Of a stretch of 32,231 bases of DNA, positions 23,377 through 30,961 are shown piece after piece (within the stretch, counting starts at the first letter, position 1; every line of letters begins with the position of its first letter). A model generated the notes under the pieces. The model saw only the letters and a program-made list of their open reading frames with translations, made no database searches and was not told the DNA's origin. Source of the stretch: Planctomycetota bacterium (GTDB lineage: Bacteria; Planctomycetota; Planctomycetia; Pirellulales; Pirellulaceae); the NCBI GenBank assembly GCA_029979005.1, contig JAPOIJ010000042.1:1-32231 (forward strand). Direction: 5' to 3'. The translations under genes were made by a program, and so were the position numbers.

Positions 23377-24675
23377 ATGTCGTTCAGCCAGTCTCAATAT
23401 CGCACGTTCTCTCGACGTGGTTTGACTTTGATCGAGATCATGATCGCGTTAACCATGACTCTGATTGTTCTCGGCGCGATGATGCAGGCTTTTCAATATG
23501 CCAGCGGCCAAATGCAAATGGGTCGGGCAACGATGGAGATGGCCAATCGGCTGCGATCTGCAGAGGAGCTATTGAGAAGTGACCTCAGCAATCTGACGGT
23601 TGAGCCGCGACCCTACACTGAGACAACCAATCCTAATGGTTACTTAGAAATTGTAGATGGAGCGATGCGGGACAAGACCAACGCCGCGGGGATTAACAGT
23701 TACCTTGGCGATGTAGATGACGTGATCGCGATGACGGTGCGAAGCGATGGACAGTTTTTTCGCGGACGTCATATCCCAGACAATACCACCAACTCGAAGG
23801 TGATTGAGTCATCGATCGCGGAAATAATGTGGTACACGACCTTTGTCGATCGAAATACGGATTCTCTAATTGACTTTGATGAGAGTGTAAAAGTTCATCG
23901 ACGCGTTTTACTGATTCGACCTGACATGGGGCCATGGGAAAATCTTACTCTTAATCAGGTAACCACTCTGATGCAGAATAACGATATTTCATGTCGCGTC
24001 GTCTTTGACCAAGATGCCAATGAATTCAATGTCTACGCGAACAGCCTCAGCGATCTTGCTGTGAGACGAAACCGATTTTGTCATCAGTGGCTCAATTACA
24101 ACAGTTCTGAACCAAGTGTAGATGTAAATTGGCCCAATTTCCTAGACAGATCTTTGATTTCCACTTTTCAACCCGTGGAGGGAAATGACATTGTTCTCAC
24201 GGATGTTGCCAGTTTTGATTTACAAGTTTACTCGCCGGATGTCACTCTAAGTCTGGATACGGATACACCGGTGGCGCCTGCTGATCCCGGGTTCCCCGCC
24301 GCTGCGACGCAGATTTCAGCGGGCGATTTCGTCGATCTCGTTTGGAACGCGCCGGTAGATTTTCGAGGTAGCCGTTTCAACTTTGCCCAGCAGGCATGGC
24401 GAAACGGTTTTCCTGCAGCGGAAGCATTTTACGATACCTGGACCCCCGTCTATGAGAGCGATGGATTTGATCAAGATAATGATAGTTTGATCGATGAAGG
24501 AACCAATGGCTTAGACAATGGCGGTCCGCTTGCTCCCGATGATGATTCAGAGCGTGAAACACGTCCGCCCTACCCTTACCCGGTTCGTGGCGTCAAGGTA
24601 AGCATTCGACTGATTGAAAAAACGACGAATCAAGTCTACCAGTCATCGGTGGTTCACTCCTACGTGCCAGAATAA
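23377..24675 (+). CDS. Prepilin-type protein, GspJ/PulJ-like, with calcium-loop motifs
   Basis: A 432-residue protein with a type IV prepilin N-terminus: a short basic leader ending SRRG15, then LTLIE with Glu at mature position +5, and a hydrophobic helix (about 16-40). Prepilin peptidase would cut after Gly15. The layout fits a minor pseudopilin of a type II secretion or type IV pilus-like machine, closest to GspJ, but it is about twice the usual GspJ length. Two segments look like EF-hand-type calcium loops: D158-x-N160-x-D162 ending at Glu169, and D365-x-D367-x-D369 with Asp373. The rest is predicted beta-rich. No other secretion genes flank it, as the secretin-like gene is 6 kb away. A strong AAGGAG supports the start. 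Confidence 0.85.
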   Translation: MSFSQSQYRTFSRRGLTLIEIMIALTMTLIVLGAMMQAFQYASGQMQMGRATMEMANRLRSAEELLRSDLSNLTVEPRPYTETTNPNGYLEIVDGAMRDKTNAAGINSYLGDVDDVIAMTVRSDGQFFRGRHIPDNTTNSKVIESSIAEIMWYTTFVDRNTDSLIDFDESVKVHRRVLLIRPDMGPWENLTLNQVTTLMQNNDISCRVVFDQDANEFNVYANSLSDLAVRRNRFCHQWLNYNSSEPSVDVNWPNFLDRSLISTFQPVEGNDIVLTDVASFDLQVYSPDVTLSLDTDTPVAPADPGFPAAATQISAGDFVDLVWNAPVDFRGSRFNFAQQAWRNGFPAAEAFYDTWTPVYESDGFDQDNDSLIDEGTNGLDNGGPLAPDDDSERETRPPYPYPVRGVKVSIRLIEKTTNQVYQSSVVHSYVPE

Positions 24676-24766
24676 ATGGCGTCAGCGGGAATGTAAATGA
24701 TGGCGGTTCGGGTTACCTTGGACGGTTAAATTTCCATTGATTTGAGTCTTCTGTTGGTACAATTTC

Positions 24767-25210
24767 TTGGCTGATCTTCACACCATTCGGCTACATGGCC
24801 CCTGGACCGCTCAGGTTCTGGATTCTCAAAACGGTTGCGACGTTGCATCGCCTGAATCCCGCCAGACAATTCCTTCAGACTGGGGGAATTGGTTGGGCTC
24901 GTCATTTTGTGGACGTGTCGAGTATCGCCGCCGATTTGGTTTGCCGACTCAGTTGGATCCTAATCAGGCAGTTTGGCTCGTTTTCGAATCCGTTGATTTT
25001 GAAGCTTCGATCACTCTCAATGAAATCGAACTGGGAACGTTGCGTTTAGGGGATTCCCCGTTTCGAGCTGAAGTCAGGCAGCGGTTGCTACATTCGAACT
25101 ATTTGAATGTAATTGTTGAACTTCCGTCTGAAGTGGATCGAGGCGAACGAAATTCAATGGCAGGTGGTTTAATTGGATCGGTTCGGTTGGAGATTGCTTC
25201 GAGCGACTGA
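24767..25210 (+). CDS. Small jelly-roll protein like the sugar-binding domain of family 2 glycoside hydrolases
   Basis: A 147-residue protein that seems to be one beta-sandwich. The sequence GPWTAQVL, PSDWGNWLGSSFCGRVEYRRRF, WLVFESVDFEASITLNEIELGTLRLGDSPF and LNVIVELP follows the N-terminal sugar-binding domain of family 2 glycoside hydrolases, which has Y-R-x-x-F, a V-D-x-x-A strand, N-G-x-x-L-G and a N-x-L-x-V strand. No catalytic domain follows and no signal peptide is seen, so it may be a cytoplasmic stand-alone carbohydrate-binding module or a remnant of a longer enzyme. The frame has only a TTG as a likely start, after a stop 24 bases upstream. No operon partner is evident. Confidence 0.65.
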   Translation: MADLHTIRLHGPWTAQVLDSQNGCDVASPESRQTIPSDWGNWLGSSFCGRVEYRRRFGLPTQLDPNQAVWLVFESVDFEASITLNEIELGTLRLGDSPFRAEVRQRLLHSNYLNVIVELPSEVDRGERNSMAGGLIGSVRLEIASSD

Positions 25211-25520
25211 TTTAAGCGCCGCGGTTTTTAGGTGCGGTTATCTTTGTTTTCAGAGCGATAAAAACCGGTCTCTAACAGTAGTTGTTAAACTTTACCGATT
25301 GAGTTGGGTTGCTGGGTTGTGCGGGCGAAGTGCCGGTTTTAACACCTATTCCGGCGAATTTCTATGATTGCAGCGTAGATTCCTAGCCAAACTTTCGATG
25401 AAAAAAATGGTGTATCCCGCCATTTGAACGACGATTTTTCGTCCCGCCGCCAGATCAATCCGAAGTAAATTCCATCGCCATTACTTCCGGATTTTTGTTT
25501 ACAAGTATGTGAATTTTACG
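25211..25520. other. Intergenic region of about 310 bases with no recognised gene
   Basis: I see no coding signal, no tRNA-like structure and no strong terminator here. It presumably carries the promoter of the exopolysaccharide chain-length gene that follows. Confidence 0.5.
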
Positions 25521-27572
25521 ATGACCGGTTCTGACTCAAACCAGCGACTCGACTACGTTTTGTTAACGCTCTATCGTTACAAATTCGTTTGGATTGCGCC
25601 TGCGATTCTAGGCGCTGTCATAGCATTTTATTATGCGACGATGTTAAGCCCGCAAATCTGGTCTGCCCGGCAATCCATGATTGTGCGAGATGATCTGCTT
25701 GGTCAGTCGTTCAAGCCTGGGCGTTTTGACTCCATCGAGTCCATGAAGTCAGCACAGGAAACTATTCTTGAGATCGCCCGTCAGCCGCAGGTCATTCGGA
25801 ATGCAATGACTAAACTGGGGCCGCCTGAGAGTTTAAAAGGTGAGGCGGCGATCGCTGAGTGGCCAGATGAAGAAACAATCGAAGACATGCAGGACGCGGT
25901 CTTGATTCACGCACCTAACGGAGCGGAATTTGGAAAGACCGAAGTAATTGTCCTCAACGTGAAGCAAAGTACTCCGGAGCGGTCGCTCAAGTTTATCGAG
26001 TTGCTACTCGTCGAAATCATCGCCAAAGTCGATGAAGTTCGTTCAATGCGTTTGCAGAGTATGGAAGTTGAGCTAACCCGCGTTCGTGATGCCGCGATGG
26101 CAGAGCTCAATAAATCGAAAGAGAAGCTGACCCAAATGGATAAGTCATTGGGTTCAGATATCGCAACGATGAACGCGTTGAGTGATCCCCAAAACAGCGA
26201 CAATTCAATAAAAAGAGATATTTCACAGATTCGCATTGAGTTGCGAGAGGCAACGCTTCAATTAGAAAAGCGCACCGCGTTGCTGTCGCAATTAGAAGAA
26301 GCCAAAACAAAACCTGATCGTATCCTCGGACTTTCAGCGGAAATGATCGGAATTCTGCCGGCGCTTGATGATCTAAAAAAAGAGATGATCGAAAAGCAAG
26401 CTCAGTTCGCCGTGACCACAGGGCTATACCAGCCAGGTCACCCGAAGTACGCAAGGTCGGAGAAAGCGATTGAGGCGATGCGGGAACAAATTCATCTCGA
26501 AATCGATCTTTGTGTTGCCGCGATGCAAAACGAGGTCAAAGATGCCCAGACGCGATGGTCGCGGTTAGACAAAGAGATGAACTCTCTTGATGACCAACTT
26601 ACCAAGCTTAGTGAAAACAGAACCGAACTACTGACGCTTGTCGCCGAGTTGAAAGAGCGTACGGAAATTGCGAACAAAGCTCAATCCAACCTAGCGGAGA
26701 TCAAGAGTTTAGCCGAGGCTGGAGTCTCTAATCTAATCGCCCGAGTGGACGAGCCTCAGGTGTCCACGCGACCGGACGGCCCGGGGAAAAAGCTAAAGAT
26801 ACTGGTTGGCGGTTTTGCTGGATTGATGCTTGGCCTCGGCGTTGTACTTCTGATTGCCCCTCCGAGTGATCCAGAGCAGTTTTGGTTTGGTGGAGGACCT
26901 GACGGTGGCGGCCCGGATTCAGATAGCCCGGAAGATCATAGCCCGCGATCGACAATCGAAAATCCCTCGAGTCAATATCCAATTATGCCGGAGACTACCG
27001 GTTCAGCACCTGCTTATGGTTCTTATGGTGTTTCCTCACAGGCTCCTTCGGTTGCTGATTTATTAGCCGCCTCACAAGAGGTTTTGTCCTCGCCGGTTAG
27101 CTCACCCCAAGCCACAGCAACTTTGCCTCAGGAAGTCAAAATTCGGCCTGCAAAATACGACCGACGAAAGCGTCGATTTGTTGTTCGGCCAGAGGGCCAA
27201 GCGGCTTTGCCAACGGAATCCGAAGCTTTGCAACAAGACCTGCGGGGGCAGTCAAGCGTGAGTCCGCGCTCGAGTGAAACTCAAGCGGTAGAGCTTGTTG
27301 ATCCTCGAAGTTTTCCTAAAAACTCAGACGCTCCCAAGCTCAAGCGGCGAAGTCCCAGCGTGCGAGCAGTTGATCTCGCAAAAACAGCCGCTAGGGAAGA
27401 TGCCGCTTTCCAGCGGACGGTGTTAGGTGATAAAGAGTCCACGGATGCCCCAAGTGTCTCTCGAACGCAAGGTGAACCGATGGGTATTCCGGAGCAAATT
27501 CAAAAGCTCAGCGACTCGATAGCGAGGTATGCAAACCCTAATCCGATGGACTCGCCCCGAGACGGCGACTAG
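25521..27572 (+). CDS. Wzz/GumC-like exopolysaccharide chain-length and export protein
   Basis: Inner-membrane polysaccharide co-polymerase, about 683 residues. The N-terminal membrane helix (FVWIAPAILGAVIAFYY, near 24-42) is followed by the Wzz periplasmic start (SPQIWSARQSMIVRDD), a long coiled-coil region (about 180-415, rich in Glu/Lys/Leu heptads) and a second helix (ILVGGFAGLMLGLGVVLLI, about 424-445). The remaining ~240 residues are Ser/Pro/Gln-rich and disordered, lying in the cytoplasm. No Walker motifs of the fused tyrosine kinase occur, so this is not a kinase-fused form. ATG 25521 is chosen over the GTG at 25509, which adds four residues. It is convergent with the glycosylphosphotransferase gene, a normal partner in exopolysaccharide synthesis. 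Confidence 0.85.
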   Translation: MTGSDSNQRLDYVLLTLYRYKFVWIAPAILGAVIAFYYATMLSPQIWSARQSMIVRDDLLGQSFKPGRFDSIESMKSAQETILEIARQPQVIRNAMTKLGPPESLKGEAAIAEWPDEETIEDMQDAVLIHAPNGAEFGKTEVIVLNVKQSTPERSLKFIELLLVEIIAKVDEVRSMRLQSMEVELTRVRDAAMAELNKSKEKLTQMDKSLGSDIATMNALSDPQNSDNSIKRDISQIRIELREATLQLEKRTALLSQLEEAKTKPDRILGLSAEMIGILPALDDLKKEMIEKQAQFAVTTGLYQPGHPKYARSEKAIEAMREQIHLEIDLCVAAMQNEVKDAQTRWSRLDKEMNSLDDQLTKLSENRTELLTLVAELKERTEIANKAQSNLAEIKSLAEAGVSNLIARVDEPQVSTRPDGPGKKLKILVGGFAGLMLGLGVVLLIAPPSDPEQFWFGGGPDGGGPDSDSPEDHSPRSTIENPSSQYPIMPETTGSAPAYGSYGVSSQAPSVADLLAASQEVLSSPVSSPQATATLPQEVKIRPAKYDRRKRRFVVRPEGQAALPTESEALQQDLRGQSSVSPRSSETQAVELVDPRSFPKNSDAPKLKRRSPSVRAVDLAKTAAREDAAFQRTVLGDKESTDAPSVSRTQGEPMGIPEQIQKLSDSIARYANPNPMDSPRDGD

Positions 27573-27642
27573 AAGAGGTTGTTTGCGAGGCTGCTTAGGA
27601 TCAAGCGATTGGAATCTCGATTCGCCTTACGTCCACTGGAAA

Positions 27643-29058
27643 TTAATAAGCGTTCTGTTTTGAGAAAACAACGGTAAAGGTTTGAAGGATGATTTTTAAA
27701 TCAAGCCAAATCGACCATTCTCGGATGTATTGATGGTCGAAAAATACACGTTTTTCCATCTTGTCCAGCGTCTCCGTTTCTCCGCGACAACCATTCACTT
27801 GAGCAAGGCCGGTGATGCCAGGTTTGACTTTATGGCGAAGCATATAGCCTTCGATTTGACTCCGATAGAATTCGTTGTGGGAGTTGGCGTGCGGGCGAGG
27901 TCCCACCAGCGACATCTTTCCTGAAATGACATTGAAGATTTGGGGTAATTCATCAAGAGATGTGCGTCTTAGGAATCCGCCGATAGGTGTTAAGCGCCGG
28001 TCATTTTTAGTTGCCTGGACGACTTTGTCACCATCTTCCATCACGTTCATGCTTCGGAATTTCCAAACCAGAATTTCTTTTCCATCCAGCCCGTAACGTT
28101 TTTGCCGGAATAGAATTGGTCCGCGCGAGGTTAGTTTCACTGCTGCGGCAATGATTAACATTGGAATTGCAAGTAGAGTGATTCCCAAAGTGCCGAGCAC
28201 AATATCGACTCCACGTTTCAGAATTCCATCTACACCGTAAAACGGATTTTCAGAAACGCTAACCACGGGTAGGCCCTGAATATCAGTCCAGCGCGAATTG
28301 AGCATCTGAAAAACAAATAAATCGGGAACGATATAGACGGAAGCCGTTGTGTCAGCCAGTGCTTGAATGAGACTTCTAATTCGTTTTTCAGCACGCATTG
28401 GAAGCGAGATAAAAACGACCTGGACATCGCCTGATTTTGCACTTTCAATGAGGGTGTCAATCTTGCCAAGATTGACTGAAATATCTTCCGGTAGATCGCC
28501 GGTTCTCTCTTCGGGGCGGTCGTCATAGTAACCTAAAAATCGGAGCCCCAGATCTGGCGCTGCGCTAATGTTCCGGACAAGGTGAATCCCTAAATCGTTG
28601 ATGCCAACGACGGCATAGCCGCGAGAGTGAATCCCCTTGGCTTGCGACCACTTGCAATACCAGCGGTATAAGATTCGTGCCGAAAGAGAAATGATGATCG
28701 TAAAGCTGAACCAAAGGGCGAGTGAACCTCCAGAAAGTTCGGTCGAGTAAAGGCTGAAATGCCCGAGAAATGAAAGCATTATGATTGTGATGACCGAAGC
28801 GATCACGCTGCAAATTGCTTCTTTTTCAAAACGAATGCCTCGCCAGCTTCGGTACAACCCGGAGATTTCGGCAGAGATGTTAAAAATCCCAATTGCCACT
28901 AAGCCAATAACAATCGTGGATTGACTGTTCGCACTGGGAATCCAGATGATCAGCATCATCAAACCACTAATGATTGCGACCGCGTCGATTAATTTCATGG
29001 TTAATCGTGGCCACGAATCGTGTTGGCTGATTCGCTGCTTGGGGCTCGGTTGGGACAT
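27643..29058 (-). CDS. Exopolysaccharide polyprenyl glycosylphosphotransferase (WcaJ type)
   Basis: Starts exopolysaccharide repeat-unit assembly by moving a sugar-1-phosphate, probably glucose, from a nucleotide sugar to undecaprenyl phosphate at the inner membrane. The 471 residues show four N-terminal membrane helices (from about residue 20 to 125), a CoA-binding-like middle domain (YAVVGINDLGIHLVRNI onwards), a fifth helix (VLGTLGITLLAIPMLIIAA) and the catalytic C-terminal domain. Signature motifs are SRGPILFRQKRYG, WKFRSM, LDELPQIFNVISGKMSLVGPRP and KPGITGLAQVNG, including the Asp-Glu pair of the family. The length and motifs fit the undecaprenyl-phosphate glucose phosphotransferase group. 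The convergent Wzz-like gene is 70 bases away. Confidence 0.93.
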   Translation of the reverse strand: MSQPSPKQRISQHDSWPRLTMKLIDAVAIISGLMMLIIWIPSANSQSTIVIGLVAIGIFNISAEISGLYRSWRGIRFEKEAICSVIASVITIIMLSFLGHFSLYSTELSGGSLALWFSFTIIISLSARILYRWYCKWSQAKGIHSRGYAVVGINDLGIHLVRNISAAPDLGLRFLGYYDDRPEERTGDLPEDISVNLGKIDTLIESAKSGDVQVVFISLPMRAEKRIRSLIQALADTTASVYIVPDLFVFQMLNSRWTDIQGLPVVSVSENPFYGVDGILKRGVDIVLGTLGITLLAIPMLIIAAAVKLTSRGPILFRQKRYGLDGKEILVWKFRSMNVMEDGDKVVQATKNDRRLTPIGGFLRRTSLDELPQIFNVISGKMSLVGPRPHANSHNEFYRSQIEGYMLRHKVKPGITGLAQVNGCRGETETLDKMEKRVFFDHQYIREWSIWLDLKIILQTFTVVFSKQNAY

Positions 29059-29417
29059 GAAACGGGAATAGGAAAGATTAGATGTTTAATAGGCTCGCCA
29101 AAAAGTAGAGAGCAGTGAATCCGAGTGGAACCATTGGAGAAAGATAGGTTGCGAATTCGCGATCCGTTCCCGAATTGGGATGAGGAAAGGAATACGGGTT
29201 ACCAAAAAAATCGATCGTGAGGTTTGAGACCCATTTGGGGGATCTGCAGGAACATCAATGTTGGTTTTTTCGGAGGGAGCCAGTTGGGGAACGATCCACG
29301 TGATGCAAAAATGCATCAAATCGGGCGATTGCCGAGGAAATCCCTGTGATTCGCGCAGCGCCGAGGAGGCCGTTGCAGCGAATTAGTTCGGGTAGTCATT
29401 CAGAATTGACAAAAAGA
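29059..29417. other. Intergenic region between glycosyltransferase and ketosynthase genes
   Basis: About 360 bases with no convincing gene; a 77-codon open frame on the minus strand has no family resemblance. It holds the inverted repeat at 29301-29318 and presumably the promoter of the glycosyltransferase gene. Confidence 0.5.
29301..29318. promoter_or_regulatory. Operator-like inverted repeat upstream of the glycosyltransferase gene
   Basis: TGATGCA and TGCATCA are exact inverted copies around AAAA, an 18-base element about 240 bases upstream of the glycosyltransferase start. It may bind a dimeric regulator of exopolysaccharide synthesis; this is inference. Confidence 0.35.
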
Positions 29418-30737
29418 TTACTGATATTTTTGAATGACAACTGAGCTTGCCTGGCCTTGAGGCGTCACATTGAGATTGATGAAAGAGTCGCCGGCCACGA
29501 CGTCATTGGTTTGGACGGCGTTTATGGGGCACTGTTCATCAAGGTCATCGCAGTTCATTATCGGGAATAACGACCCTTTCTCCATTGCCATCAAACTCGC
29601 TGCGATTTCAACAATCCCGCATCCGCTACCGAGGTTACCCATGTAACTCTTGGCTGCAGTAACTGGAGTGTTGTTCATGACATCCGCGATGGCGAGTGAT
29701 TCTTGAAGATCGCACTCAGGTGATCCGAGTCCGTGGGCGTGGACATGGCCAATGTTAGAAGCATCTATCCCAGAGTTTTCGATTCCACTGATGAGGACGT
29801 TCTCGAGCGCCTTCTGATAATTTGCTGCCCCATTTTTATCTGCCACGCAAGAGGACCCGTAACCTACGACTTCACCGAGAATGTTGGCTCCTCGTTTTTC
29901 AGCAGAAGAAAGTTCCTCAAGAATTAAAACGCCCGCCCCTTCTCGCAGTGTCATGCCGGTTCGGTTTTTATCAAAAGGTCGGCATGCTTTAGTCGGGTCT
30001 CCACCGGCAGATTCCGTGTGCCGGTCGGCGAGCTGCTCTTGAAGCGCGATGTGTACGGTACGAAGCGGGTGGATTCGAGAACCGGTAGAACCGGCGACCA
30101 TGAAATCAGCCGAGCCGCGCTGGATGATCGTTGTTGCTTCCGCAATGGCTAAATTGGCTGAAGCTTCCCGGACGGTAATTGAATTGCTGGGGCCGCGCAG
30201 ATCGTTGTAAATGGCGACGTGGCTGGCGGGCATGTTGGGTAGATATTTTAGTAACCAAAGTGGCTCAACTTTAGTCAGCCCTTGTTCAGCCCATTGATCA
30301 AAGCAGAACTTTTCATCCGCGTCTAAACAGGCGCGAATTCCCTCGACGAAATCGAGGGGACTGGTGATGATGTAATCGCTTCCGAAGAGGGTGCCAATTC
30401 GGCTGGGGTCGATGCTGCCTGATTCGAGTCCCGAATCGGTCAGTGCTAACTGAGCGGCAGCCGCGCCGAGTTGAATTTCCCGGCACATCAGTCGAAGCCC
30501 TTTTTTAATGCTTCGTTGTAATTTTTTTTCCAACGGACCAAAGCTGTCGATATTGCCAGTGAAATCGGTGCACTCACCGCCAAAGTCAGAGGGGAAATGT
30601 TCCGTGGGCAAATTGGATAGCAAACGGACACCGCTCTTTTGCTGACTGAGCGAATCCCAAAGATCAGTGGATGAACTGCCAATAGGGCTGATCAAACCCA
30701 TTCCTGTAATGACAACGCGGCGATCTGATTGGGCCAT
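29418..30737 (-). CDS. Beta-ketoacyl synthase homologue with degenerate catalytic triad
   Basis: A 439-residue thiolase-fold protein of the FabF type, covering the full family length: RRVVITGMGLISPIG at the start, GSDYII, RGPSNSIT, DFMVAGSTGSRIHP, RPFDKNRTGMTLREGAGVLILEE, HAHGLGS and AAKSYMG. The residue where FabF has the acyl-accepting Cys (seventh after GPS) is Glu191. The first His is kept (His335), the Lys is kept (Lys363), but the second His is Asn368. It therefore should not condense acyl chains by the usual route and resembles chain-length-factor or decarboxylating partner subunits, which also lack the Cys. No acyl carrier protein or intact ketosynthase gene is nearby. The start ATG lacks a ribosome binding site. 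Confidence 0.85.
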   Translation of the reverse strand: MAQSDRRVVITGMGLISPIGSSSTDLWDSLSQQKSGVRLLSNLPTEHFPSDFGGECTDFTGNIDSFGPLEKKLQRSIKKGLRLMCREIQLGAAAAQLALTDSGLESGSIDPSRIGTLFGSDYIITSPLDFVEGIRACLDADEKFCFDQWAEQGLTKVEPLWLLKYLPNMPASHVAIYNDLRGPSNSITVREASANLAIAEATTIIQRGSADFMVAGSTGSRIHPLRTVHIALQEQLADRHTESAGGDPTKACRPFDKNRTGMTLREGAGVLILEELSSAEKRGANILGEVVGYGSSCVADKNGAANYQKALENVLISGIENSGIDASNIGHVHAHGLGSPECDLQESLAIADVMNNTPVTAAKSYMGNLGSGCGIVEIAASLMAMEKGSLFPIMNCDDLDEQCPINAVQTNDVVAGDSFINLNVTPQGQASSVVIQKYQ

Positions 30738-30961
30738 GGAATGAAAAACTTTGGGCGAAAGTTTTAAAAAGGGATGAAAATAATGCGTCTCGAACCAAGA
30801 GCCGCAGCGAAATTTAAACGTGTAGGACAGTCGGCGGCTAATTTTAGCCGTGCTTTCCAGATTGTATTCTAGGCTTCTTGCCGGAGTCGTCGAGGTGACT
30901 TTCGTTAATTAAGTAGGCTCGATCCGAAGTTCCCTCCGGCGACCCTCGAGGAAACTCCAGT

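Noticed and set aside
24737-24763. Promoter-like TTGATT / TACAAT pair before the small jelly-roll gene
   Set aside because: Spacing is only 15 bases and the -10 lies four bases before the TTG start, so transcription would begin inside the gene.
29086-29319. 77-codon open frame on the minus strand between the glycosyltransferase and ketosynthase genes
   Set aside because: No family resemblance, no ribosome binding site, and it overlaps an operator-like repeat.
29418-30737. Pseudogene status for the ketosynthase homologue
   Set aside because: The frame is full length and all structural motifs are intact; only the catalytic Cys and one His are replaced, which suggests altered function and not decay.
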